NCBI GenBank assembly: GCA_039105265.1 | Contig: JAPFFF010000015.1 | Span: 3,286,001-3,350,000 of the forward strand | Length of the DNA: 64,000 nt | Direction: 5' to 3' | DNA from: Tritrichomonas musculus | Lineage: Eukaryota; Parabasalia; Tritrichomonadida; Tritrichomonadidae | Shown here: positions 44,861 to 54,371 of the stretch, piece by piece | Layout: every line of letters begins with the position of its first letter | Numbering within the stretch: the stretch's first letter is position 1 | Program-made: the position numbers and the translations under genes | Notes under the pieces: model-generated | Databases searched by the model: none | What the model was told of the DNA's origin: nothing | Seen by the model: only the letters and a program-made list of their open reading frames with translations

Positions 44861-45433
44861 ATGTCTTTGAATAAAGCACGTATATTGAGCTCAGAAAACG
44901 ATGCAAGTGTAAAACAGAGTCAAGAAACAAATATAGAAATCAAATTAGCTCCTCAAAGAGGAAGTGCAGTAGCATATCCACAAATACCGCAACCACAAAA
45001 TGTAAATTTTACTATACCACAGACCCCACAGGAGGGGTTTGCTTCTCAATACATACCTCCAACCAACAGTGTTGCCCAAGAAAGGGGGCTTGCAGATTTA
45101 GGAAATGAGTTGGATACACTTGAAAAGAAAAACAAATTTTTGGAGTTGCTTGTTGGGATGTATGAGAATAACCCATTAAAGGTAAACTCTTATGTAGTAT
45201 GTAAATCGACATTATTAATGGATATGATAAAGCTGTTGACAGATTGTGATAAAGTTGATTTGGTTATTGAAGATGAAGAACCTGGCTGTTGTGTTGCTAG
45301 TGTTGCAAAACTGATAAAGATTGATAAGATATTAATCACTAAAGATGGTAAATCCGAAGAACTAAAATACTGCTACAATCATGTCTATACAGAGTTTGTC
45401 AAATATGCAATATCACTCAAATATTGTTGCTAA
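44861..45433 (+). CDS. Conserved Polinton protein with Cys-rich C-terminal domain (inner)
   Basis: 190 residues, the closest counterpart between the two Polintons after the core enzymes. It shares MSLNKARILSSEND, a Pro/Gln linker, ENNPLKVNSYVVC, LLMDMIKLLTDCDKVDLVIE and ILITKDGKSEELKYC with the outer product at 14867-15478. The name and biochemical role are unknown to me. The strong conservation suggests an essential structural or replication function, possibly as the missing partner (for example terminal protein or protease), but no motif proves either. Confidence 0.8.
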   Translation: MSLNKARILSSENDASVKQSQETNIEIKLAPQRGSAVAYPQIPQPQNVNFTIPQTPQEGFASQYIPPTNSVAQERGLADLGNELDTLEKKNKFLELLVGMYENNPLKVNSYVVCKSTLLMDMIKLLTDCDKVDLVIEDEEPGCCVASVAKLIKIDKILITKDGKSEELKYCYNHVYTEFVKYAISLKYCC

Positions 45434-45453
45434 TTACTTTTTCTTAATAAGAA

Positions 45454-45585
45454 ATGTTTTGTGAGATACTTTTATGTATGATTCTAGCTGTTAATGTTAT
45501 GGAGTTATTTGTGATAATATCAGCATTGAAACCTGATGAACCACCTGAATTAAGTGAAGAGATGCGACAGAAACTTTATTGCTAA
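45454..45585 (+). CDS. 43-residue membrane peptide
   Basis: Short frame MFCEILLCMILAVNVMELFV, then IISALKPDEPPELSEE and a charged end. The first 25 residues form one hydrophobic helix and the rest is an acidic, proline-bearing tail. It fits tightly between two conserved genes (20 bases after one stop, 3 bases before the ATPase ATG) and is preceded by a T-run (TTACTTTTTCTTAA), the usual start signal here. Probably a single-pass membrane microprotein. Confidence 0.5.
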   Translation: MFCEILLCMILAVNVMELFVIISALKPDEPPELSEEMRQKLYC

Positions 45586-45588
45586 GAA

Positions 45589-46500
45589 ATGCTTAAACCT
45601 ACAAAGTTTGATTATTCGACAGTGTTTTTTTCAGATTCTAGTGATTCAGAAGAGCTATTTGCTGAACCTCAGGTAAAACCCTTTTTTAACATCGACATTG
45701 AGATGAGTAAAGCGTATAAAAAAAATGAATCCAAGATATTGAGTGAATCTATTAGACCAATTGCTAATGGTATCTACGCAAATTATAATTCATTAAACAT
45801 CATTGTTGGAGCTCAAGGAAAGGGTAAATCTCATATTGTATTGCGTGATATTATTCAAATATCAAGAATCCCTGGTGCTGCTCATTTAATTGTTTATATT
45901 AGTAAGAATGGAGTTATAAATGATTCAACATTTGAGGCCCAGCGAGAATTGATTAAACTTCCTGTGAAAGTCATATCTGATTCAAATGCTGAGAATTACT
46001 TAAAAGAACTTGATTTATGGAAAGAATTGTATGATAAATACGTTAATAATAATACTCGATTAGATGACAGCTCTGCTGGCCCAAGCTTTGCTTGTGAAGA
46101 GAAGATAAATAAGATGCTCTCCTTTTTATGTATTTCAAAGACTTCGTCTCGGTCTGCAAAGCCTCTTAATACTATCATATTATGCGAGGATTTCATTAAA
46201 TCAAAGCTATTGAAATCAGCTTATTTTACCAATTATATCACTCAATTACGACACAAACATTCTATTGTCTATGTTAATGTTCAATTCTTTAAAGCAATAC
46301 CGACGGATTACAAGAATAACTGCACATCTTTCTTCATATTTAATGGATTCTCACGACAGAAAATGGGTTATATATACCAACAAGTTGTTATGCCAATTGA
46401 ATTCGAAGATTTGTGGAGGAGATATTGTTGTATGAAAAATCATGATTTCATCTTGGTGAACACACGAGAAGGTAGTATAGAGTTTATTAGTTGTGTATAA
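45589..46500 (+). CDS. A32/FtsK-HerA-like packaging ATPase (inner)
   Basis: 303 residues. Walker A is NIIVGAQGKGKSHIVLRD (about residue 80), a Walker B-like strand is NTIILCEDFIKSKLL, and QLRHKHSIVYVNVQFFKAIP follows, as in the outer ATPase. Around residues 160-170 the sequence AGPSFACEE comes from a small hairpin insert (46075-46098). It should power genome packaging into the capsid. It looks intact. Confidence 0.85.
   Translation: MLKPTKFDYSTVFFSDSSDSEELFAEPQVKPFFNIDIEMSKAYKKNESKILSESIRPIANGIYANYNSLNIIVGAQGKGKSHIVLRDIIQISRIPGAAHLIVYISKNGVINDSTFEAQRELIKLPVKVISDSNAENYLKELDLWKELYDKYVNNNTRLDDSSAGPSFACEEKINKMLSFLCISKTSSRSAKPLNTIILCEDFIKSKLLKSAYFTNYITQLRHKHSIVYVNVQFFKAIPTDYKNNCTSFFIFNGFSRQKMGYIYQQVVMPIEFEDLWRRYCCMKNHDFILVNTREGSIEFISCV
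46075..46098 (+). repeat. Micro-hairpin insert within the ATPase gene
   Basis: GGCCCAAGC-TTT-GCTTGTGA, in frame, encoding AGPSFACE. It matches 37844-37867 except at a few positions. It falls in a loop after the Walker A strand order, where extra residues could be tolerated. Confidence 0.65.
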
Positions 46501-46531
46501 AAAAAATATGGTATATTCAAAGTATATTTTT

Positions 46532-46990
46532 TTAGTCTAATACAATATTTTGATGAGTACCCTTAAATATTGTTGGTTCTGGTATATCATATTTCTCTCT
46601 TAGCTTTAATAACATATCACGGTTTGTTTTGTTGATTCGTTCAATAGAATAGTTATAATATTCATGTTCTTTATATACTTGCTTTTCTGTATTACCGTTA
46701 ACAAAGAACTCTAATGAATTACAGTTAATTCTTCTCCTTGTATTAGATGTTAAAACGACGTGCTCAAACCCCATTTCTTTGATTTTATCTGGGTAGAATC
46801 TAATTGTTTTATCCGGTGTTTGTAGTGAAATGTATAACACTTTCGCAATAAAACTCGATTTGTTGATAATAGGATATTTTTCGCAAAGCAGTGTGAAATC
46901 ACATTTATTGAAATCATCAGGGTTTTCCAATAGTGAGATAAGATTGTTGATATATTCGAAAACTCTAAGTGATTTGCTATTGCAAGCCAT
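46532..46990 (-). CDS. Inner Polinton protein of unknown function
   Basis: 152 residues (MACNSKSLRVFEYINNLISLL...), helical at the N-terminus and mixed later, with NTRRRINCNSLEFFVNG. It begins 46 bases from the right terminal repeat, reading inward, preceded by a T-run. No counterpart or domain is recognised. It converges with the ATPase gene. Confidence 0.6.
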   Translation of the reverse strand: MACNSKSLRVFEYINNLISLLENPDDFNKCDFTLLCEKYPIINKSSFIAKVLYISLQTPDKTIRFYPDKIKEMGFEHVVLTSNTRRRINCNSLEFFVNGNTEKQVYKEHEYYNYSIERINKTNRDMLLKLREKYDIPEPTIFKGTHQNIVLD

Positions 46991-47036
46991 TTTGTAATGA
47001 AATAAAAATTTAAAAAAATATTTGATTTACTGTTTG

Positions 47037-47263
47037 GCTGTCAATTGGAGGCTCAAATTATTCGACTCTAAAAAAGTGCTAGAAATCATTGAGTTTCATA
47101 GTTGGGGCTCACAGTGTTGTAGACAGTGAGCTAGAAAACCTTGAGTTCTGAAAATGGGTTAGAAAATAAGGAAAATCGCATGAAACCCTTGGGCGACTAA
47201 CATGGGGTAGACCGTCAGATGTGATTAATTATCTGACCCCCAATACGCACATACTACACTACT
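47037..47263 (-). repeat. Inner Polinton right terminal inverted repeat
   Basis: Mirrors 26529-26755 with no visible difference and ends CTACACTACT before the duplication TACGTT. Confidence 0.9.
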
Positions 47264-47343
47264 TACGTTTGCGTCATCGATTTCGACGGATTGGTTGTAG
47301 TTCATTTCTTTCATACCTGATAAAAAGTGTGGTTATGGGGTGG

Positions 47344-47642
47344 TCATGATCGACCTCCGAAGCCGTCACTCCACTGAGGATGGGAGCCGTGAATGAGGTA
47401 GCCGTTGGAGTCACGCTAACGGGTGTTTTTAGGGTCGTTTGGGCAGTGTGGAGCTGTTTATGAGGTAGTCGCTGGAGTCACGCTAACGGGTGTTTTAGAG
47501 GGCGTTTGGGCAGGGGGAAGAGGTAGTCGTTGAGGGCTTTGTAACTGGTGTTTTTAGGGTCGTTTCGGCAGGGTGGAGGCATTCACGGGGGTTGTCAGGA
47601 GTCCTGGGCTCTGACCAGGAATCATGACAACTTCTTTCTACT
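47344..47642 (-). repeat. Outer Polinton right terminal inverted repeat
   Basis: 299 bases complementary to the left repeat. It is shorter than the left copy by about 99 bases because some tandem units are absent. It ends CTTTCTACT before ACATT. The 74 bases between the inner duplication and this repeat belong to the outer element's polymerase 5' region. Confidence 0.9.
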
Positions 47643-47647
47643 ACATT

Positions 47648-48126
47648 TCCAAAAAGATATTATTTATAGTATTTACTATTTTTTAATTATCATCAAAAAG
47701 TTATATAATATCTTTTTTTGATTTTAAAATCAAATAATAGAATGTATCATTATAAATGTTTATTGAAATGAAATGAATCCATCTATCTTAGATAAATAAT
47801 GCTGAAACAACATTTAATAATTATAAAATAAGTTATTAAAAACTAATATTCAGCCCTACATTTATTTAAAATCATATTATATATGTTTTTTTTTAGTATT
47901 CGTTTTAATTCAATTTGTCAGAAAAAATTCTGAACATAAAACTATAAAAACGCTCATAATTTCAGAAACAAATCAATTACCATTTAATTAATGACAATCA
48001 GAATTTTTACAATTATTTAATTTATTAAAAGATTTTAATAAAAATAAAGTAAATATATAAAAGATAAATATAGATTTATTTTTATATTTAAATTTTTAAA
48101 TAAAAGTATTGAATATTAGATAAGAT
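47648..48126. other. AT-rich intergenic stretch
   Basis: About 480 bases of host sequence between the Polinton end and the kinase gene. It must contain the kinase promoter. No repeat, RNA or small gene is recognisable. Confidence 0.5.
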
Positions 48127-48153
48127 ATGAACCATATTTATTATTTCTCTTTT

Positions 48154-51100
48154 ATGGAGTTTGATCTAAATCAATTCGAATTACAAAAAAAAATTGGGGG
48201 CGGAAATTTTGGGAATGTTTATGTTGTCAAAGAAAAATCAACAGGGAAGGAGTTTGCAGCGAAAATATCTAAACAAAAATTTGATGAAAGTTCAAAAGAT
48301 GCAGATTTAACGCACCAGCTTTTCCGTGAAGTAAATTTAATGGCCTCATTGTATCATCCTTCAATAATAAAATTTATTGGATACAGTCCAACAGATTTTT
48401 CTGGTGATAATTACCCAACAATTGTTACAGAACTTGCCCAAAAAGAATCTTTGGAAGATATGATTAAATTAGAGGATTTGGGCCAAAAACTTGATGTGTG
48501 GGATGATACTCGAAAATTAATTAATATTTTTGGAATAGCAGCCGGACTGATGTTCATGCATGAGTATGGAATCATTCATAGAGATTTAAAACCAGCAAAC
48601 ATACTATTAGATTCACATTGCTTTCCGAAAATTGCAGATTTTGGATTTTCAAAAATTCAAAATTGCCTCTTCCCAAATTTGAATTATCAATCACAACAAG
48701 GATTTAAAGGTACAATTGCATATTCAGCACCAGAAGCAATAAATTATAATATATATTCAGAATCAAGTGATGTTTATTCTTATGCATTTATAGCTTACGA
48801 GATTTTGAATGGGCACTTTTCATATGATGGACTTAATTTTAACGAATTAAATCAAAGAATTGATGATGGTATTCGGCCAAATTTGACAGGCTATATTCCT
48901 GATGTTTATTGTGATCTAATCCAAAGATGCTGGTCAGAAAAACCAGAAGACAGGCCAAAATTCAAAGAAATTGTTGAAGAATTTAAAAGCAATAAAGAAT
49001 TCATTACTGAATTAGTTGATGAAGTTGACTATTATGATTATGTTGACTTTGTTGAAACTTCTGAATCTTATTTTAAACAAAATCAATCAATAAATTACGA
49101 TAATTTTGTTGGAAATGGTCAAAATAGTATCCAACAAGATCAATCTGGTTCTGATGAAACCACTCAAAATAAAATTAAATTTGAACCAATTGATTTCGAT
49201 GCGTTTATCAAAAATAAAAGAAAAAGAAGGGCAACAGTAAAGATACTACATAATAAAAGTGAGTTTTATAAAGCAGTTATTAGCGGTAGAAGAGCAATTA
49301 CAGTAACTAATAAAAAGCAAGATGAAAATGATGAAATCAAAGATGAAAGTAATACTGATGATGACACTGATAAAATTCACAAGCATTCAAAACACCATTC
49401 AAGTGTAAACAAGAAAAAACATTCATCAAAATCGCATAATAAAGATTTGCCAAAAGCAGATGATACAGGCAATTTGAAATCAGATGATAAAAAACATTCA
49501 AAAGATGATAAAAAGTTGTCAAATGAAGAAATAGACCAGATTATAACGAAAACTAGCTCAAAAAATTTATTCATTAAAAGCAAAGATTTGATTGAAGGAA
49601 ATAACTGTTCACAAAATATTGATCTTGGTATCAAATTTTTAGAAGCTTCCATTAATAAAAAGTGTGAAGATGCAATCTTTTACTACTGCTCTTTATTAAT
49701 TAAAGGAAAATTTGTTCAAAGAGACCTAATCAAAGCCAAATTATATTTAATTAATATGAAAGGAGACGACTGTAAAAGCTTTCTTTTATTAGGAAAGCTT
49801 TTCAAAAAAGATAAAAAATACTCAGAAGCAAAAGAATATTTCCAAAGAGGTGCCAGTAAAGAAGATCCTGATTGTCTTTATCAGCTTGGTAAAATGCTTT
49901 TCATTGGTGAAGGATGTGAAAGAAATAAATCTGATGCAATTAAATGTTTGATTGTTGCTAAAAGAAAAGGACTTGAAAAAAGCAATACTTTCCTTGTTAT
50001 ATTTCAGAAGCTTAAACTTGTGAATAATTCATTTTCTGATTTATCTGGTGATGGACAGTTTTTCTTAATATCTCATTATATGAAATATGCTTCAAAACAA
50101 GAGGTTGATTCAAAATATAACAAAGCAGAAATTTCCAAACATTTCTGTTTTCATTCAAAAGAATTGCAAGAGTTGCACTCAAAGAATGACGTTAATTTGT
50201 TAAAAAGTGTAATAAGTTTCATACTTAATAATTTTTTATCCACTTCAATCGAATTGTGGTATTATGAAAATACAATTGAAAATGATTTGAAATTTATTAA
50301 TTACATCAAAGATGAATTTCTTAAGAATGCTGAAATTATTTTCTCTGTTAATGAAGTAAACAAAATATACCACAAAAACTTCAATAAAAATATTATTAAT
50401 ACAATTTTATTAAAACCACCGTTGAGTATTATAGATAATTCAGCATTTATAGAATGTTCTTTTATAACAAAGGTTTTCTTTCCTCCAACTTTGAAAATGA
50501 TAGGTAACTCTTCTTTTGCATTTTGTAAATCATTAAAAGAAATACGAATTCCAAATTCAGTTACAACAATTGGAAATAATGCATTTGAAGGATGCTCCTC
50601 TTTAGTTTTAATTGATCTTCCTTCATCAATAGCATTTATAGGATCTTCTTTATTTAAAGATTGTTCATCATTGAGTGAAATATCAATTCCAGAGTCAGTT
50701 AAAATAATTGGTGATAATGCTTTTGAAAATTGTTCTTCTTTGAAAGAATTAATAATTATGCCGAATATCAAAATGATTGGTAAACATTCATTCAAGAAAT
50801 GTAATAAAATAAGAAAAATCACGATTGATCCTTATGAAACGAAAATTCAAAATAATTCATTTGAAGAATGTATTTCATTAACGGAAATGATAATTAATAC
50901 ATCTAAACATGAAATAACAAAAATTGAATATTCAATTATTAAACAAATAAATACCATTATCCTTCCTAAAACAATCACAACAATTTCAAATAATGCATTT
51001 GAAGGATTTTCCTCACTTAAAAAAATTATCATCCCATCGACAATCACAGCTATTTTTCCCAATTCATTCAAAGATTGTTCATCATTGAAAGAAATTGCTA

Positions 51101-52641
51101 TTCCAAATTCAATATCATCTATTGAAAACAATTTATTTGAAGGATGTTCATCATTAGAAAAGATTGAAATTCCTTCAAATGTTAAAACTATTGGATCAAA
51201 TTCTTTCAAAAATTGCTCGTCCTTGAAGGCAATTATAATTCCAGACTCAATAACAATGATAAAATCTAATGCATTTCAAGGGTGTTCATCATTAACAGAA
51301 ATAATAATTCCATCATCAGTAACATCAATTGGTTCAGAATCATTCAAAAATTGCACATCATTGAAAGAAATAACAATATCTGCATCAATCACATCTATTG
51401 AAAACAACTTATTTGAAGGATGTTCATCATTAAAAGAAATAAATATTCCATCATCAATAAAATACATCAGATCTTTTTCCTTTAATAAATGTTCATCGTT
51501 AAAAGAAATAACTTTTCCTGATTCGGTAAAAACAATTGGCGACAATGCCTTCAGTGAATGCAAATCATTAAATCAAATTTATTTTTCATCTTCTCTAGAA
51601 TCAATTGGACATTGTTCATTTATAAATTGTTCTTCTTTGATAGAGATATCAATACCAAACTTAATCACATCAATTAAAAAGAATTTATTTGAAGGATGTT
51701 CTTCATTGATAAAAATTAGTCTTCCTTCATCTTTAGTATCGATTGAATCCTCTTCATTTAAAGATTGTTCTTCATTGAATGAAATATCAATTCCAGAGTC
51801 AGTCAAAATAATTGGTGACAATGCTTTCGAAAATTGCACATCATTGGAAAAAATTGATCTTCCTTCATCAATAGCATTTATAGGATCTTCTTTATTTAAA
51901 GATTGTTCATCATTGAGTGAAATATCAATTCCAAAGTCAGTAAAAATAATTGGTGATAATGCTTTCGAAAATTGTTCTTCTTTGAAAGAATTAATAATTA
52001 TGCCGAATATCAAAATGATTGGTAAACATTCATTCAAGAAATGCAATAAAATAAGAAAAATCACGATTGATCCTTATGAAACGAAAATTCAAAATAATTC
52101 ATTTGAAGAATGTATTTCATTAACGGAAATGATAATTAATACATCTAAACATGAAATAACAAAAATTGAATATTCAATTATTAAACAAATAAATACCATT
52201 ATCCTTCCTAAAACAATCACAACAATTTCAAATAATGCATTCAAAGATTATTCATCATTGAAAACAATAATAATTCCAGACTCAATAACAATGATAAAAT
52301 CTAATGCATTTCAAGGGTGTTCATCATTAACAGAAATAATAATTCCATCATCAGTAACATCAATTGGTTCAGAATCATTCAAAAATTGCACATCATTGAA
52401 AGAAATAACAATATCTGCATCAATCACATCTATTGAAAACTGTTTATTTGAAGGATGTTCATCATTGTCACAAATTTCAATTCCTTCAACGGTAACAACG
52501 ATTGGTTCAGAATCATTCAAAGGATGTGCATCATTAGAGAAAATTTTTATACTTAATTCATTTATTAAAATTGAAGATAACGCATTTGAGGGTTGCACAT
52601 TATTGAAAGAAAAAAATATTTATTCATTTGGATCAGTATGA
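48154..52641 (+). CDS. TKL-like protein kinase fused to SEL1 and BspA-type leucine-rich repeats
   Basis: About 1495 residues. An upstream ATG at 48127 adds 9 residues, but MEFDLNQFELQKKIG is the usual start of this family. The kinase domain has the loop IGGGNFGNVYVV, Lys in FAAKI, HRDLKPANILL (about residue 150) and KIADFGFSK, so it should be active. A charged linker with a His/Lys/Asp-rich tract follows, then SEL1 repeats (about 490-620, e.g. YQLGKMLFIGEGCERNKSDA). The rest is more than 25 BspA-like repeats of the type CSSLKEITIPSSITSIGSNAF. Such proteins are a hallmark of Tritrichomonas. No signal peptide or membrane segment, so probably cytoplasmic signalling. Confidence 0.85.
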   Translation: MEFDLNQFELQKKIGGGNFGNVYVVKEKSTGKEFAAKISKQKFDESSKDADLTHQLFREVNLMASLYHPSIIKFIGYSPTDFSGDNYPTIVTELAQKESLEDMIKLEDLGQKLDVWDDTRKLINIFGIAAGLMFMHEYGIIHRDLKPANILLDSHCFPKIADFGFSKIQNCLFPNLNYQSQQGFKGTIAYSAPEAINYNIYSESSDVYSYAFIAYEILNGHFSYDGLNFNELNQRIDDGIRPNLTGYIPDVYCDLIQRCWSEKPEDRPKFKEIVEEFKSNKEFITELVDEVDYYDYVDFVETSESYFKQNQSINYDNFVGNGQNSIQQDQSGSDETTQNKIKFEPIDFDAFIKNKRKRRATVKILHNKSEFYKAVISGRRAITVTNKKQDENDEIKDESNTDDDTDKIHKHSKHHSSVNKKKHSSKSHNKDLPKADDTGNLKSDDKKHSKDDKKLSNEEIDQIITKTSSKNLFIKSKDLIEGNNCSQNIDLGIKFLEASINKKCEDAIFYYCSLLIKGKFVQRDLIKAKLYLINMKGDDCKSFLLLGKLFKKDKKYSEAKEYFQRGASKEDPDCLYQLGKMLFIGEGCERNKSDAIKCLIVAKRKGLEKSNTFLVIFQKLKLVNNSFSDLSGDGQFFLISHYMKYASKQEVDSKYNKAEISKHFCFHSKELQELHSKNDVNLLKSVISFILNNFLSTSIELWYYENTIENDLKFINYIKDEFLKNAEIIFSVNEVNKIYHKNFNKNIINTILLKPPLSIIDNSAFIECSFITKVFFPPTLKMIGNSSFAFCKSLKEIRIPNSVTTIGNNAFEGCSSLVLIDLPSSIAFIGSSLFKDCSSLSEISIPESVKIIGDNAFENCSSLKELIIMPNIKMIGKHSFKKCNKIRKITIDPYETKIQNNSFEECISLTEMIINTSKHEITKIEYSIIKQINTIILPKTITTISNNAFEGFSSLKKIIIPSTITAIFPNSFKDCSSLKEIAIPNSISSIENNLFEGCSSLEKIEIPSNVKTIGSNSFKNCSSLKAIIIPDSITMIKSNAFQGCSSLTEIIIPSSVTSIGSESFKNCTSLKEITISASITSIENNLFEGCSSLKEINIPSSIKYIRSFSFNKCSSLKEITFPDSVKTIGDNAFSECKSLNQIYFSSSLESIGHCSFINCSSLIEISIPNLITSIKKNLFEGCSSLIKISLPSSLVSIESSSFKDCSSLNEISIPESVKIIGDNAFENCTSLEKIDLPSSIAFIGSSLFKDCSSLSEISIPKSVKIIGDNAFENCSSLKELIIMPNIKMIGKHSFKKCNKIRKITIDPYETKIQNNSFEECISLTEMIINTSKHEITKIEYSIIKQINTIILPKTITTISNNAFKDYSSLKTIIIPDSITMIKSNAFQGCSSLTEIIIPSSVTSIGSESFKNCTSLKEITISASITSIENCLFEGCSSLSQISIPSTVTTIGSESFKGCASLEKIFILNSFIKIEDNAFEGCTLLKEKNIYSFGSV
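50614..50999 (+). repeat. 386-bp intragenic duplication, copy 1
   Basis: Almost identical to 51856-52241, offset 1242 bases, covering about 129 codons of leucine-rich repeats including the unusual KKCNKIRKITIDPYETK stretch. Only a few base differences are visible. Confidence 0.85.
51856..52241 (+). repeat. 386-bp intragenic duplication, copy 2
   Basis: Partner of 50614-50999. A further duplicated block follows at 52276-52440, matching 51241-51405, so the array grew by several exchanges rather than one. Confidence 0.85.
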
Positions 52642-53751
52642 AAGAAATTTTAAAAATTTAACTTAACATGCTCTCTATACTAGAATCATTATATCTAAAT
52701 AAAAATTATATATATTAACTGTTAATGTCTGGACAATTAATTAACATTTTTTTTAAATCAAAATCATTGAGATCATGTTAAGTTAAATGACATTTTTTGA
52801 TCAAACATGACATTTCAACTTTTTCTGTATATTTTGGGTTACAGTTATTAAAAATTAATTTTTTGTTATACCAACATCTACAATACGAAGAAAATTAAAG
52901 CATAACATTTTAAAAATGATATATCTTTGTTTAATCACCTGCTTTAATCAAATTTAATGCAAAAATTTGAAAATTTTGGAATTGAATAAATTTGACAAAT
53001 CAAAAAATGAAATAAAATGCATTTTTTCTTAGATGCCTACAAGTTATTAAAAATGTTTTTATATATAATTACTTAATATTACACGAATATTAGAGTTAAG
53101 TTTATAAATTAAAATTAAATTAAAAGACCTATGTTTTATAAGATCAATAATGTATTATATGCCAATGATGAAAATGAGCAATCATAGCTTTTCGTTAATC
53201 CTTTAAATTAAAAAATATCATATTTATTAATAATTAAGATGATATTAAAACATTTTACTTAGTTTTGGTTTAAGATAAATAAAGGTTATAGGTGATACAT
53301 AAAAAAAACCTCATTTTTTTTTTTTACTGAAAAAAGCATCATTTTTTCATTTTTCAAAATACATATGATTTTCAAACTCGGATACAAACCAATGATGTCC
53401 TTCAAAAATATATATATAAATTCTCTGACATTTGAACTTTACTATTAACTATTTTTTGAAGTCTAATATTGTTCAGATTTTGAGAGTCCCGAAATTTTAT
53501 GGAAACCCTATATTAAAATAAGATCACCAACCTCAATTACAATTATAGTTTTAAGTGTGTTATTAATGTGCTAGTCCAAAACTTCTTATTCAAGCGACTA
53601 AATAAAAAAGTGAAACAGTATTAACCCTCTCTTTTCGAGTTAGTCTGCGGTGTTGATAAAGAATAAAAAGTAATCACTTATAATCAATTTACTTAATAAT
53701 CAAAAGATAAACTCTTATTATTGATACGTTTTAAGTTAAAAAAATAACTAA
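52642..53751. other. Gene-free AT-rich stretch
   Basis: About 1.1 kb between the kinase gene and a kinase fragment, with homopolymer A and T runs. No open frame of note, RNA gene or terminal repeat was found. Confidence 0.5.
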
Positions 53752-54189
53752 TTATTCTTTAATTGATTCAAGTTCATTATCTCTTACTTCAACAATAGAT
53801 GGATCTACATCAGATGAAAGCATGAATTTGTTCTTCCTTAAAAAGCACAATATCTCATCGAATGATGGGCGTTCTTTCGGATCAAATGATATACACATTG
53901 ATATCAAATCAATGCAGATTTGGCTTATTGATGGTGATTCATCTGGCAATTTGATTTGTTTTTCTTGTGCCTTTTCTTTTATTGTTTGCTCCGGAAGCTT
54001 TCCAACAAAAATGTAGAACAAAACAATTCCGAAAGAGAAAACGTCTGTTTTGTTGTCATATTCTTTTTCTTTCATCATTTCTGGTGACATAAAGTGAGCG
54101 TCTCCAACACATTTTGTCATTGAAATCGAGTTCATTGTCTCTTCTCCAAACAGACACTCGTTGAATCTGGCAAGCCCAGAGTTGAGCAT
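53752..54189 (-). pseudogene. Kinase C-lobe fragment
   Basis: 145 residues corresponding to the second half of a protein kinase domain: the activation segment region (SGLARFNECLFGEETM), CVGDAHFMSPEMMKEKEY (the APE-type motif), DVFSFGIVLFYIFVGKLP and CISFDPKERPSFDEIL. The N-lobe, HRD loop and DFG motif are missing, and there is no kinase sequence upstream before the transposon at 54372. It is a truncated host kinase relic, of the same TKL-like type as the large fusion gene. Confidence 0.8.
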
Positions 54190-54371
54190 TTTGTTGATTA
54201 TTTGAGAAATTTCTCAAAAAATTTAAATCAATCGGAAAGGCGCAAATATAAATTTTAATTTCTCTGATATTTTGGAACACTTTTTAGCAAATTCTTACTT
54301 GGATTAAATAATGGAAGACATTTCTTTTCATCTTTTTTTTTTTTCATTCAATAAAAAAATCTTTTTATTCA

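Larger units (their letters stand above)
26529..47263. mobile_element. Inner Polinton (Maverick) nested in the outer one
   Basis: A 20.7 kb unit bounded by AGTAGTGTAG...CTACACTACT with 227-bp terminal inverted repeats, flanked by the perfect 6-bp duplication TACGTT (26523-26528 and 47264-47269). It is AT-rich, unlike the outer element, and only distantly related in protein sequence. It carries polymerase, integrase, KilA-N protein, capsid, minor structural, fibre, amphipathic and ATPase genes. The ends look identical and the insertion young. The element is nevertheless partly broken: the polymerase appears to carry about one break and the fibre gene about three, while the others look open. 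Confidence 0.95.
4843..47642. mobile_element. Outer Polinton (Maverick), whole at both ends, with two nested insertions
   Basis: A 42.8 kb unit bounded by AGTAGAAAG...CTTTCTACT and flanked by the perfect 5-bp duplication ACATT (4838-4842 and 47643-47647). Its own genes are GC-richer than the host and include a family B polymerase, integrase, packaging ATPase, major capsid protein, probable minor structural protein and fibre, which define the Polinton family. Two later insertions lie inside it: a 4.8 kb helicase element at 16771-21571 and a second Polinton at 26529-47263. Without them it would be about 17.3 kb, normal for the family. Apart from those two interruptions its genes look open. Near-identical terminal repeats and intact genes suggest a young insertion. 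Confidence 0.95.

Noticed and set aside
50301-52598. Several minus-strand frames opposite the BspA repeats
   Set aside because: Antisense shadows produced by the periodic leucine-rich-repeat codons.
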